Source: Clostridia bacterium (lineage in GTDB: Bacteria; Bacillota; Clostridia; Peptostreptococcales; Acidaminobacteraceae). Taken from it: a stretch of DNA of 64,000 nt. The notes under the pieces are model-generated. The model worked only from the letters and a program-made list of their open reading frames with translations, was not told the DNA's origin and ran no database searches. Location: contig JAGYOH010000008.1 of NCBI GenBank assembly GCA_018399635.1, forward strand, positions 1 to 64,000, written 5' to 3'. Position 1 is the stretch's first letter; each line of letters starts with the position of its first letter. The position numbers were made by a program, and so were the translations under genes. Shown one piece after another: positions 32,944 through 41,436 of the stretch.

Positions 32944-34782
32944 ATGGGAGACATACTGAAGCACAATGATTTGCTGCACATTCTTGAAGAAGGAATCCTG
33001 GTGGTCAATCGCGATTTCGTCCTTGAGTACATGAACCCCAAGGCCAAGGAGATTCTGGGGCTGAGTTTCGGTGCCGCTGAGGTTCCCCATGAGGCGGGGG
33101 TCATCGAGGCGGGGGATATCGTCATCCTTGCGGACAACCGTCTGGGCTGTGACGACGGTTTCCTCAGGGCGGAGGACCTCAGATGCCTCGGCATCAAGGC
33201 CAAGGACCTCCTGGAGGGGGATGCCCTGATCGCCATGGGTACCTACGAGGATGCCAAGGGCAAGCCCTTGTACCGGGTCTTCAAGTCCTCGGGCTCGGAG
33301 CTGGTCTATCGTCTTGAAGGGAAGCAGCGGGGCCTGTCCATTGCGGTGACCATCGACGAGGAGGCCAAGGTGATCACCGTGGTGTCGGACCGGGGTTCCT
33401 TCAGCATGAAGTATTTCTACTGTATCGGGTTCATGGTGGTCCTCAGCGGCAAGACCCTGGCTCCCAGATTCTATCAGCGCAGAGGGTATTCCTACCGCGG
33501 GGAGTCCCTGAAGGACCTCCTTCAAGGCGGAGCCTTCCAGGAAAAAAGAACCACCCCCACGGAGGTGGATATTCTGGGGGCCCGGCTCGATACCTTCCCG
33601 GGACACGAGGAGATCACCAGCCACCTCAAGGAGGCCTTCCTCCAGCAAAGAGGATTCAGGGGAAGAATCACCGAGATCAACAAGATTCCGATTCTCAGCA
33701 GTGTCACCCTCTTCGAGGAGGGGGCCATGATCCGCATCGAGAACATCCAGGAGATCGAGGATGTCCTCAAGTTCCGCAATCAGGCCTTCGACAACCTCAT
33801 CAAGCGGGACGACTTCATCCGGGGCCGGCTTGCCATGAACCAGGAGGATCATTTTAAAAAAATCACCGGCAACAGTGCGGCCATCGCCAAGACCAAGCAT
33901 CTGGCCTACAAGGCGGCCACCGTGGATACCACGGTGATTCTCACCGGAGAGAGCGGCACGGGGAAGAGTCTGCTGGCGGCTGAAATCCACAAAAAAAGCG
34001 GCAGACAGGGGGAATTCGTCCATGTCAACTGCGGGGCCATTCCGGACAATCTCTTTGAAAGTGAACTCTTCGGCTACGTGAAGGGCTCCTTTACCGGGGC
34101 TTCCAATCAGGGCAAGATCGGCTATTTTGAAGCGGCCCGGGGGGGAACCATTTTTCTGGATGAGATTGCCGAAGTGCCCATACATATCCAGTCCAAGCTG
34201 CTCCACGTTCTGCAGGAAAAACAGTTCTACCGGATCGGGATGACCCATCCCTCCACCACGGATGCCAGGGTGATCGCCGCCACCAACATCGATCTGGAAA
34301 AGGCCGTGAGGGAGGGGCGGTTCCGCAAGGACCTCTACTACAGGGTCAATGTGTTCCCCATCCAGCTCCCTCCCTTGAGAAAACGCAAGCAGGATCTGCC
34401 CCGGCTGATCCTGGAACTGACCAGGACCGTCAGCCTGCGCTACGGCTTCGCTGAAAAGCAGCTCTCCGGAGATGCCCTTCAAAAGGTGATGGACTACGAC
34501 TGGCCGGGAAACGTCAGGGAACTAGAAAATGTGCTGGAGCGGGCGGTGATCATCTCCGACAGCGGAATCATCTATCCGGAGCATATCGATATTTCCCAGG
34601 ACCCCATGGCCTACTATCTCAAGGATATTCTGGAGATTACAGAAAAGAAGACCATCCTGGAGACCCTGGAGGCATGCAATTATTCCAACAAAATCACCAT
34701 GAGAAAATTGGGGATTTCCAAATCCGCCTATTACGACAAAATGAAAAAATACGGGATTGATCCCTTAAAAAGACCAGATTGA
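32944..34782 (+). CDS. Sigma-54 enhancer-binding activator
   Basis: A 612-residue bacterial enhancer-binding protein. The N-terminal PAS-like sensor (HILEEGILVVNRDFVLEYMNPKAKEILG) and a long regulatory region to about 310 are followed by an AAA+ domain with Walker A GESGTGKS (335-342), GSFTGA loop (381-386; usual GAFTGA), GGTIFLDEIAEVP (Walker B) and the arginine-finger region; the C-terminus has a Fis-type helix-turn-helix (NKITMRKLGISKSAYYDKMKKYG). Such proteins drive sigma-54 promoters; one lies 76 bp downstream. ATG 32944 is used; GTG 32935 overlapping the M19 stop is also possible. The signal it senses is unknown; peptides or amino acids are likely. Confidence 0.92.
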   Translation: MGDILKHNDLLHILEEGILVVNRDFVLEYMNPKAKEILGLSFGAAEVPHEAGVIEAGDIVILADNRLGCDDGFLRAEDLRCLGIKAKDLLEGDALIAMGTYEDAKGKPLYRVFKSSGSELVYRLEGKQRGLSIAVTIDEEAKVITVVSDRGSFSMKYFYCIGFMVVLSGKTLAPRFYQRRGYSYRGESLKDLLQGGAFQEKRTTPTEVDILGARLDTFPGHEEITSHLKEAFLQQRGFRGRITEINKIPILSSVTLFEEGAMIRIENIQEIEDVLKFRNQAFDNLIKRDDFIRGRLAMNQEDHFKKITGNSAAIAKTKHLAYKAATVDTTVILTGESGTGKSLLAAEIHKKSGRQGEFVHVNCGAIPDNLFESELFGYVKGSFTGASNQGKIGYFEAARGGTIFLDEIAEVPIHIQSKLLHVLQEKQFYRIGMTHPSTTDARVIAATNIDLEKAVREGRFRKDLYYRVNVFPIQLPPLRKRKQDLPRLILELTRTVSLRYGFAEKQLSGDALQKVMDYDWPGNVRELENVLERAVIISDSGIIYPEHIDISQDPMAYYLKDILEITEKKTILETLEACNYSNKITMRKLGISKSAYYDKMKKYGIDPLKRPD

Positions 34783-34786
34783 TGGA

Positions 34787-34822
34787 CGGGTTTTCCGAAA
34801 AAAAGGAAAACCCGCTTTTTTT
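34787..34822 (+). terminator. Terminator after the sigma-54 activator
   Basis: CGGGTTTTCC (34787-34796) and GGAAAACCCG (34805-34814) pair over an A-rich loop and are followed by C and seven T. The symmetric sequence could also be part of an enhancer site, but the T run favours termination. Confidence 0.8.
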
Positions 34823-34855
34823 GATGGGAAAATCCCCCCCTGGAGGGTGGAAAAG

Positions 34856-34872
34856 TTGGCACTCATTTTGCA
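34856..34872 (+). promoter_or_regulatory. Sigma-54 (-24/-12) promoter of the peptide transporter
   Basis: TTGGCAC (34856-34862), then TTGCA (34868-34872). The invariant GG (34858-34859) and GC (34870-34871) are exactly 10 bp apart, as the sigma-54 consensus TGGCAC-N5-TTGCW requires. An activator gene lies directly upstream and a peptide-transport operon downstream. Confidence 0.88.
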
Positions 34873-34920
34873 GTGATTATAGACAGCATGTTGATGTGAA
34901 TAAAAAAACAGGAGGTTATT

Positions 34921-36564
34921 ATGAAAAGAAAACTGAGTGTGTTGTTGATTGCCGTACTGGTAATGGCTTTCATCTTTTCCGGGTGCTCGGCACCTGCGGC
35001 ACCGGCGGAGGAAGCTGAACCTGCGCAACCGGTGACCTTGAGGATCGGGGCCAAAACGGAACCGGATTCTACGAGTCCCCTGATCGCCACCCTTTCCGCC
35101 TATGATATCATCGACAATCTGGTCTATGACGATCTCATCGAGTACGATGATGATCTCAATCCCGTGGGATCCCTGGCGGAATCCTGGAGTGTCAGCGATG
35201 ACGGCCTGGAATGGACCTTTGTCCTGAAAGAGGGCGTCACCTGGTTCGATGGAGAAGCCTTCAACGCCGATGACGTGGTGTGGACCTACAATGCCCTGGT
35301 CAAGGGTGAATTCCCCCAAAGCGTCCAGCTGGCCGGGGTGACCAAGGCTGAAAAAATCGATGACTACACCGTGAAGGTTTTCACGGAAGCGCCCAAGGCC
35401 GACATGGAAGCCGCCAGAGTCTCCATCCTGCCGGAGCACATCTATTCAGGCCATGCCCTGGAGGAGCTCAATACCTTTGCAGAGGACTTCCCCGTAGGGA
35501 CCGGCCCCTTTGAAATGGTGGCCTGGGAACCGGGACAGTTCATCAAGTTCCAGGCCAATGACGCCTATTTCGAAGGCGCCCCCCAGATCGACGAAATCGT
35601 CTACGTCTTTTTCGCCAATGACGACACCCTGACCCAGGCCCTGATGGTGGGTGAGGTGGACGCGGTCACCACCGTGGCGACGACCCAGATCGACACCCTC
35701 AAGGCGGATGCCGATATCGAAGTGGTTCAGGCCCTGGGCAGGAACTTCACACAGCTGGGCTTCAATTGCTGGGAATCGGAAGAATCCCTGGGCAATCCCC
35801 TGGTACTGGATCCCGCCATTCGTCTGGCGACGGACTGGGCTCTTGACAAGGAAGAAATCGTCGCCATCGCCTTGAACGGTCTGGGAACCCCCGGCACCGC
35901 CCTGATTCCTCCTTCAGTCGGGGAATGGCACTGGGAACCCGGTGATGAGCTCCACACCTACAATCCTGAAAAAGCCCGAGAAATTCTCGAAGCCGCCGGC
36001 TACACCGATACGGACGGGGATGGCATCCGGGAAGACAGCGAAGGCAACAAGCTGGACTTCAGATTCGCCGTCATTTCCAGCTACGGAGAAGCCTATGTGA
36101 AGGCCTCCGCCATCATTCAGAAGAATCTTCAGGACATCGGCATCGGCACCACCATCACCCTGATGGACGGCGGCGCCCAGTCAGACCTCATCTACGAGCA
36201 GAACTTTGATACCGACATGTTCATCTGGGGATGGGGCACCGAGCTTGACCCCAGTCTCAAACTTTCCGTGCTGCTGACGGAACAGGTGGGAAAAAGAAGC
36301 GACGCCTTCTACTCCAATGAAGAATACGACGCCCTTTATCAAAAGCAGCTGGTCGAGGTGGACCGTGAGAAACGCGTGGCGATCGTCCATGAAATGCAAA
36401 GCATCGTTTACGAAGAAGCCCCCTATGTCATCCTTTACAACAAGGACTCCATCGAGGCTTACAGAACCGACAAGTTTGAGGGATGGACCCAGGTGCCTTC
36501 AGGAATCGGCACCACCATCACCCAGGTCAACAAATCCAATTTCCTCAACGTGAAGCCGAAATAA
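34921..36564 (+). CDS. Peptide ABC transporter substrate-binding lipoprotein
   Basis: A 547-residue family 5 solute-binding protein (DppA/OppA type). N-terminal lipoprotein signal MKRKLSVLLIAVLVMAFIFSGC with the lipid-modified Cys22, then an Ala/Pro/Glu linker and the SBP_bac_5 fold (GSLAESWSVSDDGLEWTFVLKEGVTWFDGE, typical of the family). It captures di- or oligopeptides at the outer membrane face for the permeases that follow. First gene of the sigma-54 operon; GGAGG 7 nt before ATG. A strong hairpin after its stop probably protects its mRNA so it is made in excess. Confidence 0.92.
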   Translation: MKRKLSVLLIAVLVMAFIFSGCSAPAAPAEEAEPAQPVTLRIGAKTEPDSTSPLIATLSAYDIIDNLVYDDLIEYDDDLNPVGSLAESWSVSDDGLEWTFVLKEGVTWFDGEAFNADDVVWTYNALVKGEFPQSVQLAGVTKAEKIDDYTVKVFTEAPKADMEAARVSILPEHIYSGHALEELNTFAEDFPVGTGPFEMVAWEPGQFIKFQANDAYFEGAPQIDEIVYVFFANDDTLTQALMVGEVDAVTTVATTQIDTLKADADIEVVQALGRNFTQLGFNCWESEESLGNPLVLDPAIRLATDWALDKEEIVAIALNGLGTPGTALIPPSVGEWHWEPGDELHTYNPEKAREILEAAGYTDTDGDGIREDSEGNKLDFRFAVISSYGEAYVKASAIIQKNLQDIGIGTTITLMDGGAQSDLIYEQNFDTDMFIWGWGTELDPSLKLSVLLTEQVGKRSDAFYSNEEYDALYQKQLVEVDREKRVAIVHEMQSIVYEEAPYVILYNKDSIEAYRTDKFEGWTQVPSGIGTTITQVNKSNFLNVKPK

Positions 36565-36572
36565 TAAAAAAT

Positions 36573-36602
36573 GGGGGATAGAGAAAACCTTCTCTATCCC
36601 CC
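36573..36602 (+). terminator. Stem-loop after the binding-protein gene
   Basis: A 13-bp perfect stem (GGGGGATAGAGAA with its complement) over AACC at 36573-36602. There is no T run (CTTAAAAA follows), so it is more likely a 3' stabiliser or partial attenuator between the binding protein and permease genes than a full terminator. Confidence 0.7.
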
Positions 36603-36628
36603 CCTTAAAAAGGTGTGAGGCTGACTTC

Positions 36629-37600
36629 ATGAATATCAATTATATTTTGAAAAAACTGTTTCATTCCATGATCACCGTTTTGATCGTGATCACCATCAAC
36701 TTCTTTTTGTTCCGCGTAATGCCGGGTGACCCCTTTGCCATGATCGCCAAGGCGGGAAACCTTTCAGCAGAATACAAGGAATCCCTCAGTGCCCTCTACG
36801 GCTTTGACGAAGCTTACCACATTCAGTATCTGAAATACATCAAGCAGCTTTTGACCTTTGATTTCGGACTGAGTTTCAAATACAGGAAACCCGTGTTGGA
36901 GGTCCTGGGCAATCGATTGATGGCCACCCTGCTCCTGGCCTTTTTCGCCCAGATCTTCGCCATCGTGGCCGGCGCCGTGATCGGAACGATTTCAGCGGCC
37001 TTCAGGGGCAAGAAGATCGATGTCTTCGCCCTGGGCTTCGCTCTTTTAGTGTATGCGATTCCCGCCTTCTGGCTGGGAATCGTACTGGTGCTGTTTTTCT
37101 CCGTGAAACTCGGCGCCTTCCCCCTCAATGGCATGGTGGTGGCCGGGCTGACCCATCCCACCACCTGGGCCTATGTGATGGATGTGGCCAGGCACCTTTT
37201 CCTGCCGGTCTTCACCATGGGCATGGCCATCATGGGAGGCTATGCCATCATCATGAGGGGCTCCTTGCTGGACGTTCTGACGGAGGATTACATCACCACC
37301 GCCAGGGCCAAGGGCTTCAAACGCCGGGATATCGTCATCCACCACGCCCTTCCCAACGCCCTCCTGCCCATGGTGACGGTGATCGCCATCAATATGGGCT
37401 TCATGATCAGCGGGGCGATCCAGACGGAAACCGTCTTCAGCTGGCCGGGAATCGGCCGACTGGTTTACGAGGCCCTGATGGCCAGGGACTATCCGGTGCT
37501 CCAGGGTGCCTTTCTGGTCATCAGTATCACGGTGATCCTGGCGAATCTCATCGCCGATATCCTGTACGGGTATCTTGATCCCCGCATCAAGTACGATTAA
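36629..37600 (+). CDS. Peptide ABC transporter permease (DppB type)
   Basis: A 323-residue inner-membrane permease with six predicted helices, one of the two channel subunits of a dipeptide/oligopeptide importer. N-terminal helix (LFHSMITVLIVITINFFLFRVMPGDPF) is typical of DppB/OppB, as is the EAA loop (DYITTARAKGFKRRDIVIHHALPNALLP) that contacts the ATPases. Follows the binding protein after a stem-loop; AAAGGTGTGAGG precedes the start. Part of the sigma-54 operon. Confidence 0.93.
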   Translation: MNINYILKKLFHSMITVLIVITINFFLFRVMPGDPFAMIAKAGNLSAEYKESLSALYGFDEAYHIQYLKYIKQLLTFDFGLSFKYRKPVLEVLGNRLMATLLLAFFAQIFAIVAGAVIGTISAAFRGKKIDVFALGFALLVYAIPAFWLGIVLVLFFSVKLGAFPLNGMVVAGLTHPTTWAYVMDVARHLFLPVFTMGMAIMGGYAIIMRGSLLDVLTEDYITTARAKGFKRRDIVIHHALPNALLPMVTVIAINMGFMISGAIQTETVFSWPGIGRLVYEALMARDYPVLQGAFLVISITVILANLIADILYGYLDPRIKYD

Positions 37601-37611
37601 GGAGCGACCCT

Positions 37612-38493
37612 ATGACTTACAATCGTGAAAATTTCGAATTGAAAAAGAAGAATATCAATCGTTTCATCACCCTTTTCAAGGGGAACTCCATGGGCGTCAT
37701 CGGATTCTATATCATCGTCTTCTTCCTCGTGGTGGCGGTATTCGGCCCCATGATCTACCAGTACAATCCCCAGGATTTCAACAGCGCCCATATGATCGAA
37801 GCCCCGTCGAAGCAGTTCATTCTGGGCACCGACGACATGGGCAGGGACATTCTCGGCGCCCTGATCTACGGTTCAAGGGTCTCCCTCCTCATCGGCATCT
37901 TCGCCACCCTGATTTCAGTCTTCATCGGGACCCTGATCGGATTGGTCTCCGGCTTCATCGGGGGAAGGCTCGACAGCGTCCTCATGCGTTTCACCGACGG
38001 CTTCATGGTGCTGCCCAAGCTGCCCCTGATCATGATCCTGGCGGCCCTGCTGGGTTCGAGCACGAGAAACATCATCGTGGTCCTGGGACTGACGAGCTGG
38101 ACGGGGACCGCCCGACTGGTGAGATCCCAGACCCTCTCGGTGAAGCAGCGGGCTTTTGTTGAAAGGGCCTTCGCCGTGGGGGCGGGGCGGGTGTATATCA
38201 TGCTCAAGCACGTGCTCCCCAATGTCTTCCCCCTGGTGTTTTCCAACACGATTCTGGTGACCGCCACGGCGATTCTGACGGAGACCACCCTGAGTTTCCT
38301 GGGTCTTGGAAATCCCATGGTGCCCAGCTGGGGTCAGATTCTCAGGGGCGCCTTCACCTCCGGCGCCGTCAGCATCGGTGCCTGGTGGTACTTTATTCCC
38401 GCAGGCCTGGCTGTCATCGTCCTGGTTCTGGGATTCACCTTTTTAGGGTACTCCTTTGATGAAATTCTCAATCCAAAGCTGAGGAGCCGGTAA
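37612..38493 (+). CDS. Peptide ABC transporter permease (DppC type)
   Basis: A 293-residue partner permease with the OppC-type N-terminus (LFKGNSMGVIGFYIIVFFLVVAVFGPMI), the FILGTDDMGRDILGALIYGSRVSLLIG motif and the EAA loop (FVERAFAVGAGRVYIMLKHVLPNVFPLV). Normal length, in contrast to the enlarged homologue at 57430. It starts 11 nt after dppB and ends 1 nt before the ATPase start, so the genes are tightly coupled. Confidence 0.93.
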   Translation: MTYNRENFELKKKNINRFITLFKGNSMGVIGFYIIVFFLVVAVFGPMIYQYNPQDFNSAHMIEAPSKQFILGTDDMGRDILGALIYGSRVSLLIGIFATLISVFIGTLIGLVSGFIGGRLDSVLMRFTDGFMVLPKLPLIMILAALLGSSTRNIIVVLGLTSWTGTARLVRSQTLSVKQRAFVERAFAVGAGRVYIMLKHVLPNVFPLVFSNTILVTATAILTETTLSFLGLGNPMVPSWGQILRGAFTSGAVSIGAWWYFIPAGLAVIVLVLGFTFLGYSFDEILNPKLRSR

Positions 38494-38494
38494 T

Positions 38495-39478
38495 ATGAAA
38501 GCGGAAAAAATTTTGGAGGTCAAGGACCTCAGGACTTATTTCAAGATACGCGAGGGGGTCGTCAAGGCGGTTGACGGGGTGAGTTTCGTCCTCAACCGGG
38601 GAGAATCCCTGGGACTTGTGGGAGAGTCGGGCTGCGGCAAGACCACCACGGCCCTGTCTGTGATCAAGCTCCTCTCAGACAACGGCACCATCGAATCCGG
38701 GGAGATTCTGTTCAAGGGCAGGGACCTGGCCAAGCTGACGGAGGAGGAGATCCTGACCCACCGGTGGAAGGATATTTCCATGATATTCCAGGGGGCCATG
38801 AACTCCATGAATCCCGTGATGAAAATCTCCCGGCAGATCGTCGAGGTCATCCGCCTCCATGAGCCGGAGGTTGGCGAGGAGGAGGCCAGGACAAGGGTCA
38901 AGGAACTCTTCAGGCTGGTGAACCTCGACCCGGACCTCATGGACTCCTATCCCCATGAATTCAGCGGCGGCATGAGGCAGAGGGCCATCATCGCCATGTC
39001 CCTGGCCCTGAATCCCTCTCTGATCATCGGAGATGAGCCGACCACGGCCCTGGATGTGATGGTCCAGGCCCAGATCATCGACCTGATCAACCGCCTCCGG
39101 CAGCAGCTGGGGATGAGCATGATCATGATCACCCACGATCTTTCCATCATTGCGGAAACCTGCGACCGGGTGGTGGTGATGTACGCCGGCAAGGTGGCGG
39201 AAATCGGGCCGGTGGCGGAAATCATCAAAAATCACCATCATCCCTACACGGAAAAACTGATCAAGGCCTTCCCCGACATCTACGGAGAGCGGGAGATGGT
39301 GGCCTCGATTCCCGGGGTGCCGCCCAACCTCATCGATCCCCCCAAGGGGTGCCTTTTTGCCCCGAGATGCCATAAAAAAATCGGGAAAATCTGTGACGAG
39401 GTGGTGCCGGAGCTGGTGGCCGTAGCCGGCAGCCGTCATTTCGTCGCCTGTCATCTGTGGGGTGAAAGTCATGAGTAA
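38495..39478 (+). CDS. Peptide ABC transporter ATPase (DppD type)
   Basis: A 327-residue ATPase: Walker A GESGCGKTT, signature SGGMRQR, Walker B and DEPTTALD, H-loop ITHDLS. The C-terminal oligopeptide-transporter extension has the motif GVPPNLIDPPKGCLFAPRC with clustered Cys residues; in relatives these bind an Fe-S cluster or metal. It overlaps the next ATPase gene by 8 bases. Part of the sigma-54 operon. Confidence 0.93.
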   Translation: MKAEKILEVKDLRTYFKIREGVVKAVDGVSFVLNRGESLGLVGESGCGKTTTALSVIKLLSDNGTIESGEILFKGRDLAKLTEEEILTHRWKDISMIFQGAMNSMNPVMKISRQIVEVIRLHEPEVGEEEARTRVKELFRLVNLDPDLMDSYPHEFSGGMRQRAIIAMSLALNPSLIIGDEPTTALDVMVQAQIIDLINRLRQQLGMSMIMITHDLSIIAETCDRVVVMYAGKVAEIGPVAEIIKNHHHPYTEKLIKAFPDIYGEREMVASIPGVPPNLIDPPKGCLFAPRCHKKIGKICDEVVPELVAVAGSRHFVACHLWGESHE

Positions 39479-40475
39479 TCTGGTGGAATTGAAAAATCTC
39501 AAGATCCATTTTCAGATCAGGTCCAGCTTTTACGAAGAGGTCCTCAGGGGTCGTCGTCGGATCATCAAGGCGGTGGACAATGTCAACCTCGGGATCAAGA
39601 AGGGGGAGATATTTTCTCTGGTGGGAGAATCGGGAAGCGGCAAGACCACCACGGGAAGGGGCATCCTGCAGCTGGTCAAAAAAACCGACGGGGAGATCCT
39701 CTTCGACCAAGAGGCCGTCAGACCCGGGGACAAGGCCTACATGCGCCGGTTCAGGGAAAGGGCCCAGATGATTTTTCAGGATCCCTACCAGTCCCTCAAT
39801 CCCAAATTCACCGTCAAGGAAATCGTGGCGGAGCCCCTGCAGTTGATGGGGAAGGCCCTGAGTGCCGCCGACCAGGAGGACAAGGTGATCGAAGCTCTGG
39901 AATTTGCGGGTCTCAAGCCCGGGCGGGACTTTCTTTACCGCTATCCCCATGAACTCAGCGGGGGACAGCGGCAAAGGGTGTCCATCGCCACCTGCTTCAT
40001 CATGGATCCTGACTTCATCGTGGCGGACGAACCGGTTTCCATGCTCGACGCCTCCGTCAGAGCGGATATCCTCAAGCTCTTCGTGGCCATGAAGGCCCAG
40101 AAGAACACCTCGATTCTCTTCATCACCCATGATCTGTCCCTGGCCTGGCTCATTTCAGACCGGATCGCCATCATGTATCTCGGAAAAATCGTGGAGATCG
40201 GCAGTGCCGGACTCATTGCCGGCGGCGCCCTCCATCCCTATGCCCAGGCCCTCACCAGCGTCCTCACCGTGGTGGGCAGTGATATCAAACGGGAGCGGAT
40301 CGTCCTCGAGGGAGAAACCCCCTCTCCCATGAATGTGCCACCGGGCTGTCGCTTCCATACCCGTTGCCCCTATGTCCAGGAGCAGTGCCGCAGTCTGCAA
40401 CCGGAGCTCAGGGAGATTGAACCGGACCATTTTGTGGCCTGCCACTTTCCCAGACCCATTGAAAACATCACTTAA
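39471..40475 (+). CDS. Peptide ABC transporter ATPase (DppF type)
   Basis: A 334-residue second ATPase with Walker A GESGSGKTT, signature SGGQRQR, Walker B ADEPVSMLDAS and a C-terminal PPGCRFHTRCPYVQEQC motif. ATG 39471 overlaps the end of the first ATPase and follows GGGGTGAAAG. DEPVSMLDAS is the usual form in this subfamily. Completes the importer started at 34921. Confidence 0.93.
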   Translation: MSNLVELKNLKIHFQIRSSFYEEVLRGRRRIIKAVDNVNLGIKKGEIFSLVGESGSGKTTTGRGILQLVKKTDGEILFDQEAVRPGDKAYMRRFRERAQMIFQDPYQSLNPKFTVKEIVAEPLQLMGKALSAADQEDKVIEALEFAGLKPGRDFLYRYPHELSGGQRQRVSIATCFIMDPDFIVADEPVSMLDASVRADILKLFVAMKAQKNTSILFITHDLSLAWLISDRIAIMYLGKIVEIGSAGLIAGGALHPYAQALTSVLTVVGSDIKRERIVLEGETPSPMNVPPGCRFHTRCPYVQEQCRSLQPELREIEPDHFVACHFPRPIENIT

Positions 40476-40486
40476 AGGAGACTCTC

Positions 40487-41329
40487 ATGGAAAAATTATC
40501 CTTAGAAGCAAGACTCAGAGCTGAAGTCATCAGTTTCAGCGGTCATGTGAGCTTTTATGCCAATGACTTCAAGGGCCATGTGATTTCAGTCAATGCCCAT
40601 GAGCAGTTTGAAGCGGCGAGTGCCATCAAGGTCTTCATTCTGGCTGAATTCTTCAGACAGGTCCATGAGGGCCGACTCGATCCCCACCGGCTGCTGGCAT
40701 ACAAGAAGGAAAACTATATCACCGGCAGCGGGCTCCTGCGGCATCTCGACTTCGGGGTCACCCTGTCTGCAGTGAACCTGGCCCGGATGATGATCATCAT
40801 CAGTGACAATATCGCCACCAACACCCTCATCGACGTCCTGGGCATCGACAACATCAACGACACCATCAGGGAACTGGGTTTCTCCAGCACGAAACTTCAC
40901 AACAAAATCGATTTTGACAGGTATGAAAGACTGGGGACCACCACCCCCAGGGACTACGGGGTCTTTTTTGAAAAACTCAGAAGTGAAGCCCTCTGGTCCA
41001 GGGAGGCTTCCCGGCAGATGCTGGACATCTTCAAGAAACAGCAGTACAACCGGATGCTGACCAAGGATTTTCCCCAGTATTATCTGGATTCCGAGGACAC
41101 CGGGGATGAGGAACTCATCACCGTGGCTTCAAAAAGCGGTTCCATGGATGCGGCGAGAAACGACGGCGGCATCGTCTACACCCCCTACGGGAGTTATGTC
41201 ATTGTCATTTTCACCAAGCAGTTCAAGGATCCCCTCTATTACAACGATCATGAATCCTATATCTACGGCGGCAGGGCCTCCAGACTGATCTTCGACCAGT
41301 ACCTGGCCCTCAGGGGCAGATTTGAATGA
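40487..41329 (+). CDS. Cytoplasmic beta-lactamase-fold serine hydrolase
   Basis: A 280-residue class A beta-lactamase/penicillin-binding-type hydrolase (COG2367-like). Visible motifs: SxxK at Ser45-Lys48 (SAIK), SDN at 106-108, and KSG at 216-218; TTTPRDY follows the omega region. Two points are odd: there is no signal peptide or membrane anchor, and the omega-loop motif ExxLN with the deacylating Glu of true class A beta-lactamases is missing (YERLGTTTP instead). A lactamase role is thus unlikely; a peptidase, transpeptidase-like or amidase role on imported peptides is more probable. It is the last gene of the sigma-54 operon (12 nt after the ATPase), so it acts with the importer. Confidence 0.85.
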   Translation: MEKLSLEARLRAEVISFSGHVSFYANDFKGHVISVNAHEQFEAASAIKVFILAEFFRQVHEGRLDPHRLLAYKKENYITGSGLLRHLDFGVTLSAVNLARMMIIISDNIATNTLIDVLGIDNINDTIRELGFSSTKLHNKIDFDRYERLGTTTPRDYGVFFEKLRSEALWSREASRQMLDIFKKQQYNRMLTKDFPQYYLDSEDTGDEELITVASKSGSMDAARNDGGIVYTPYGSYVIVIFTKQFKDPLYYNDHESYIYGGRASRLIFDQYLALRGRFE

Positions 41330-41334
41330 AAAAA

Positions 41335-41417
41335 AAGAAGGTCCTCCCCGGGGGAAGGCCTTCTTTCATTCATTGATTCTAGTGTTGAAAGGTTGCTGAA
41401 AATCAGCAACCTTTTTC
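41335..41417 (+). terminator. Two terminator-like hairpins after the serine hydrolase
   Basis: The first is AAGAAGG with CCTTCTT around a GC core (41335-41365). The second is a 12-bp stem AAAGGTTGCTGA (41388-41399) with TCAGCAACCTTT (41403-41414) followed by TT on the plus strand and by TTTC on the minus strand. It ends the sigma-54 operon and the convergent gene. Confidence 0.75.
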
Positions 41418-41436
41418 AAAAGGGGGTTGAAGGGAC

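Noticed and set aside
32917-34482. 521-residue minus-strand frame opposite the sigma-54 activator
   Set aside because: Shadow of a gene with complete AAA+ motifs.
40487-41329. Beta-lactamase resistance gene
   Set aside because: No signal peptide and no omega-loop Glu; context is peptide import.
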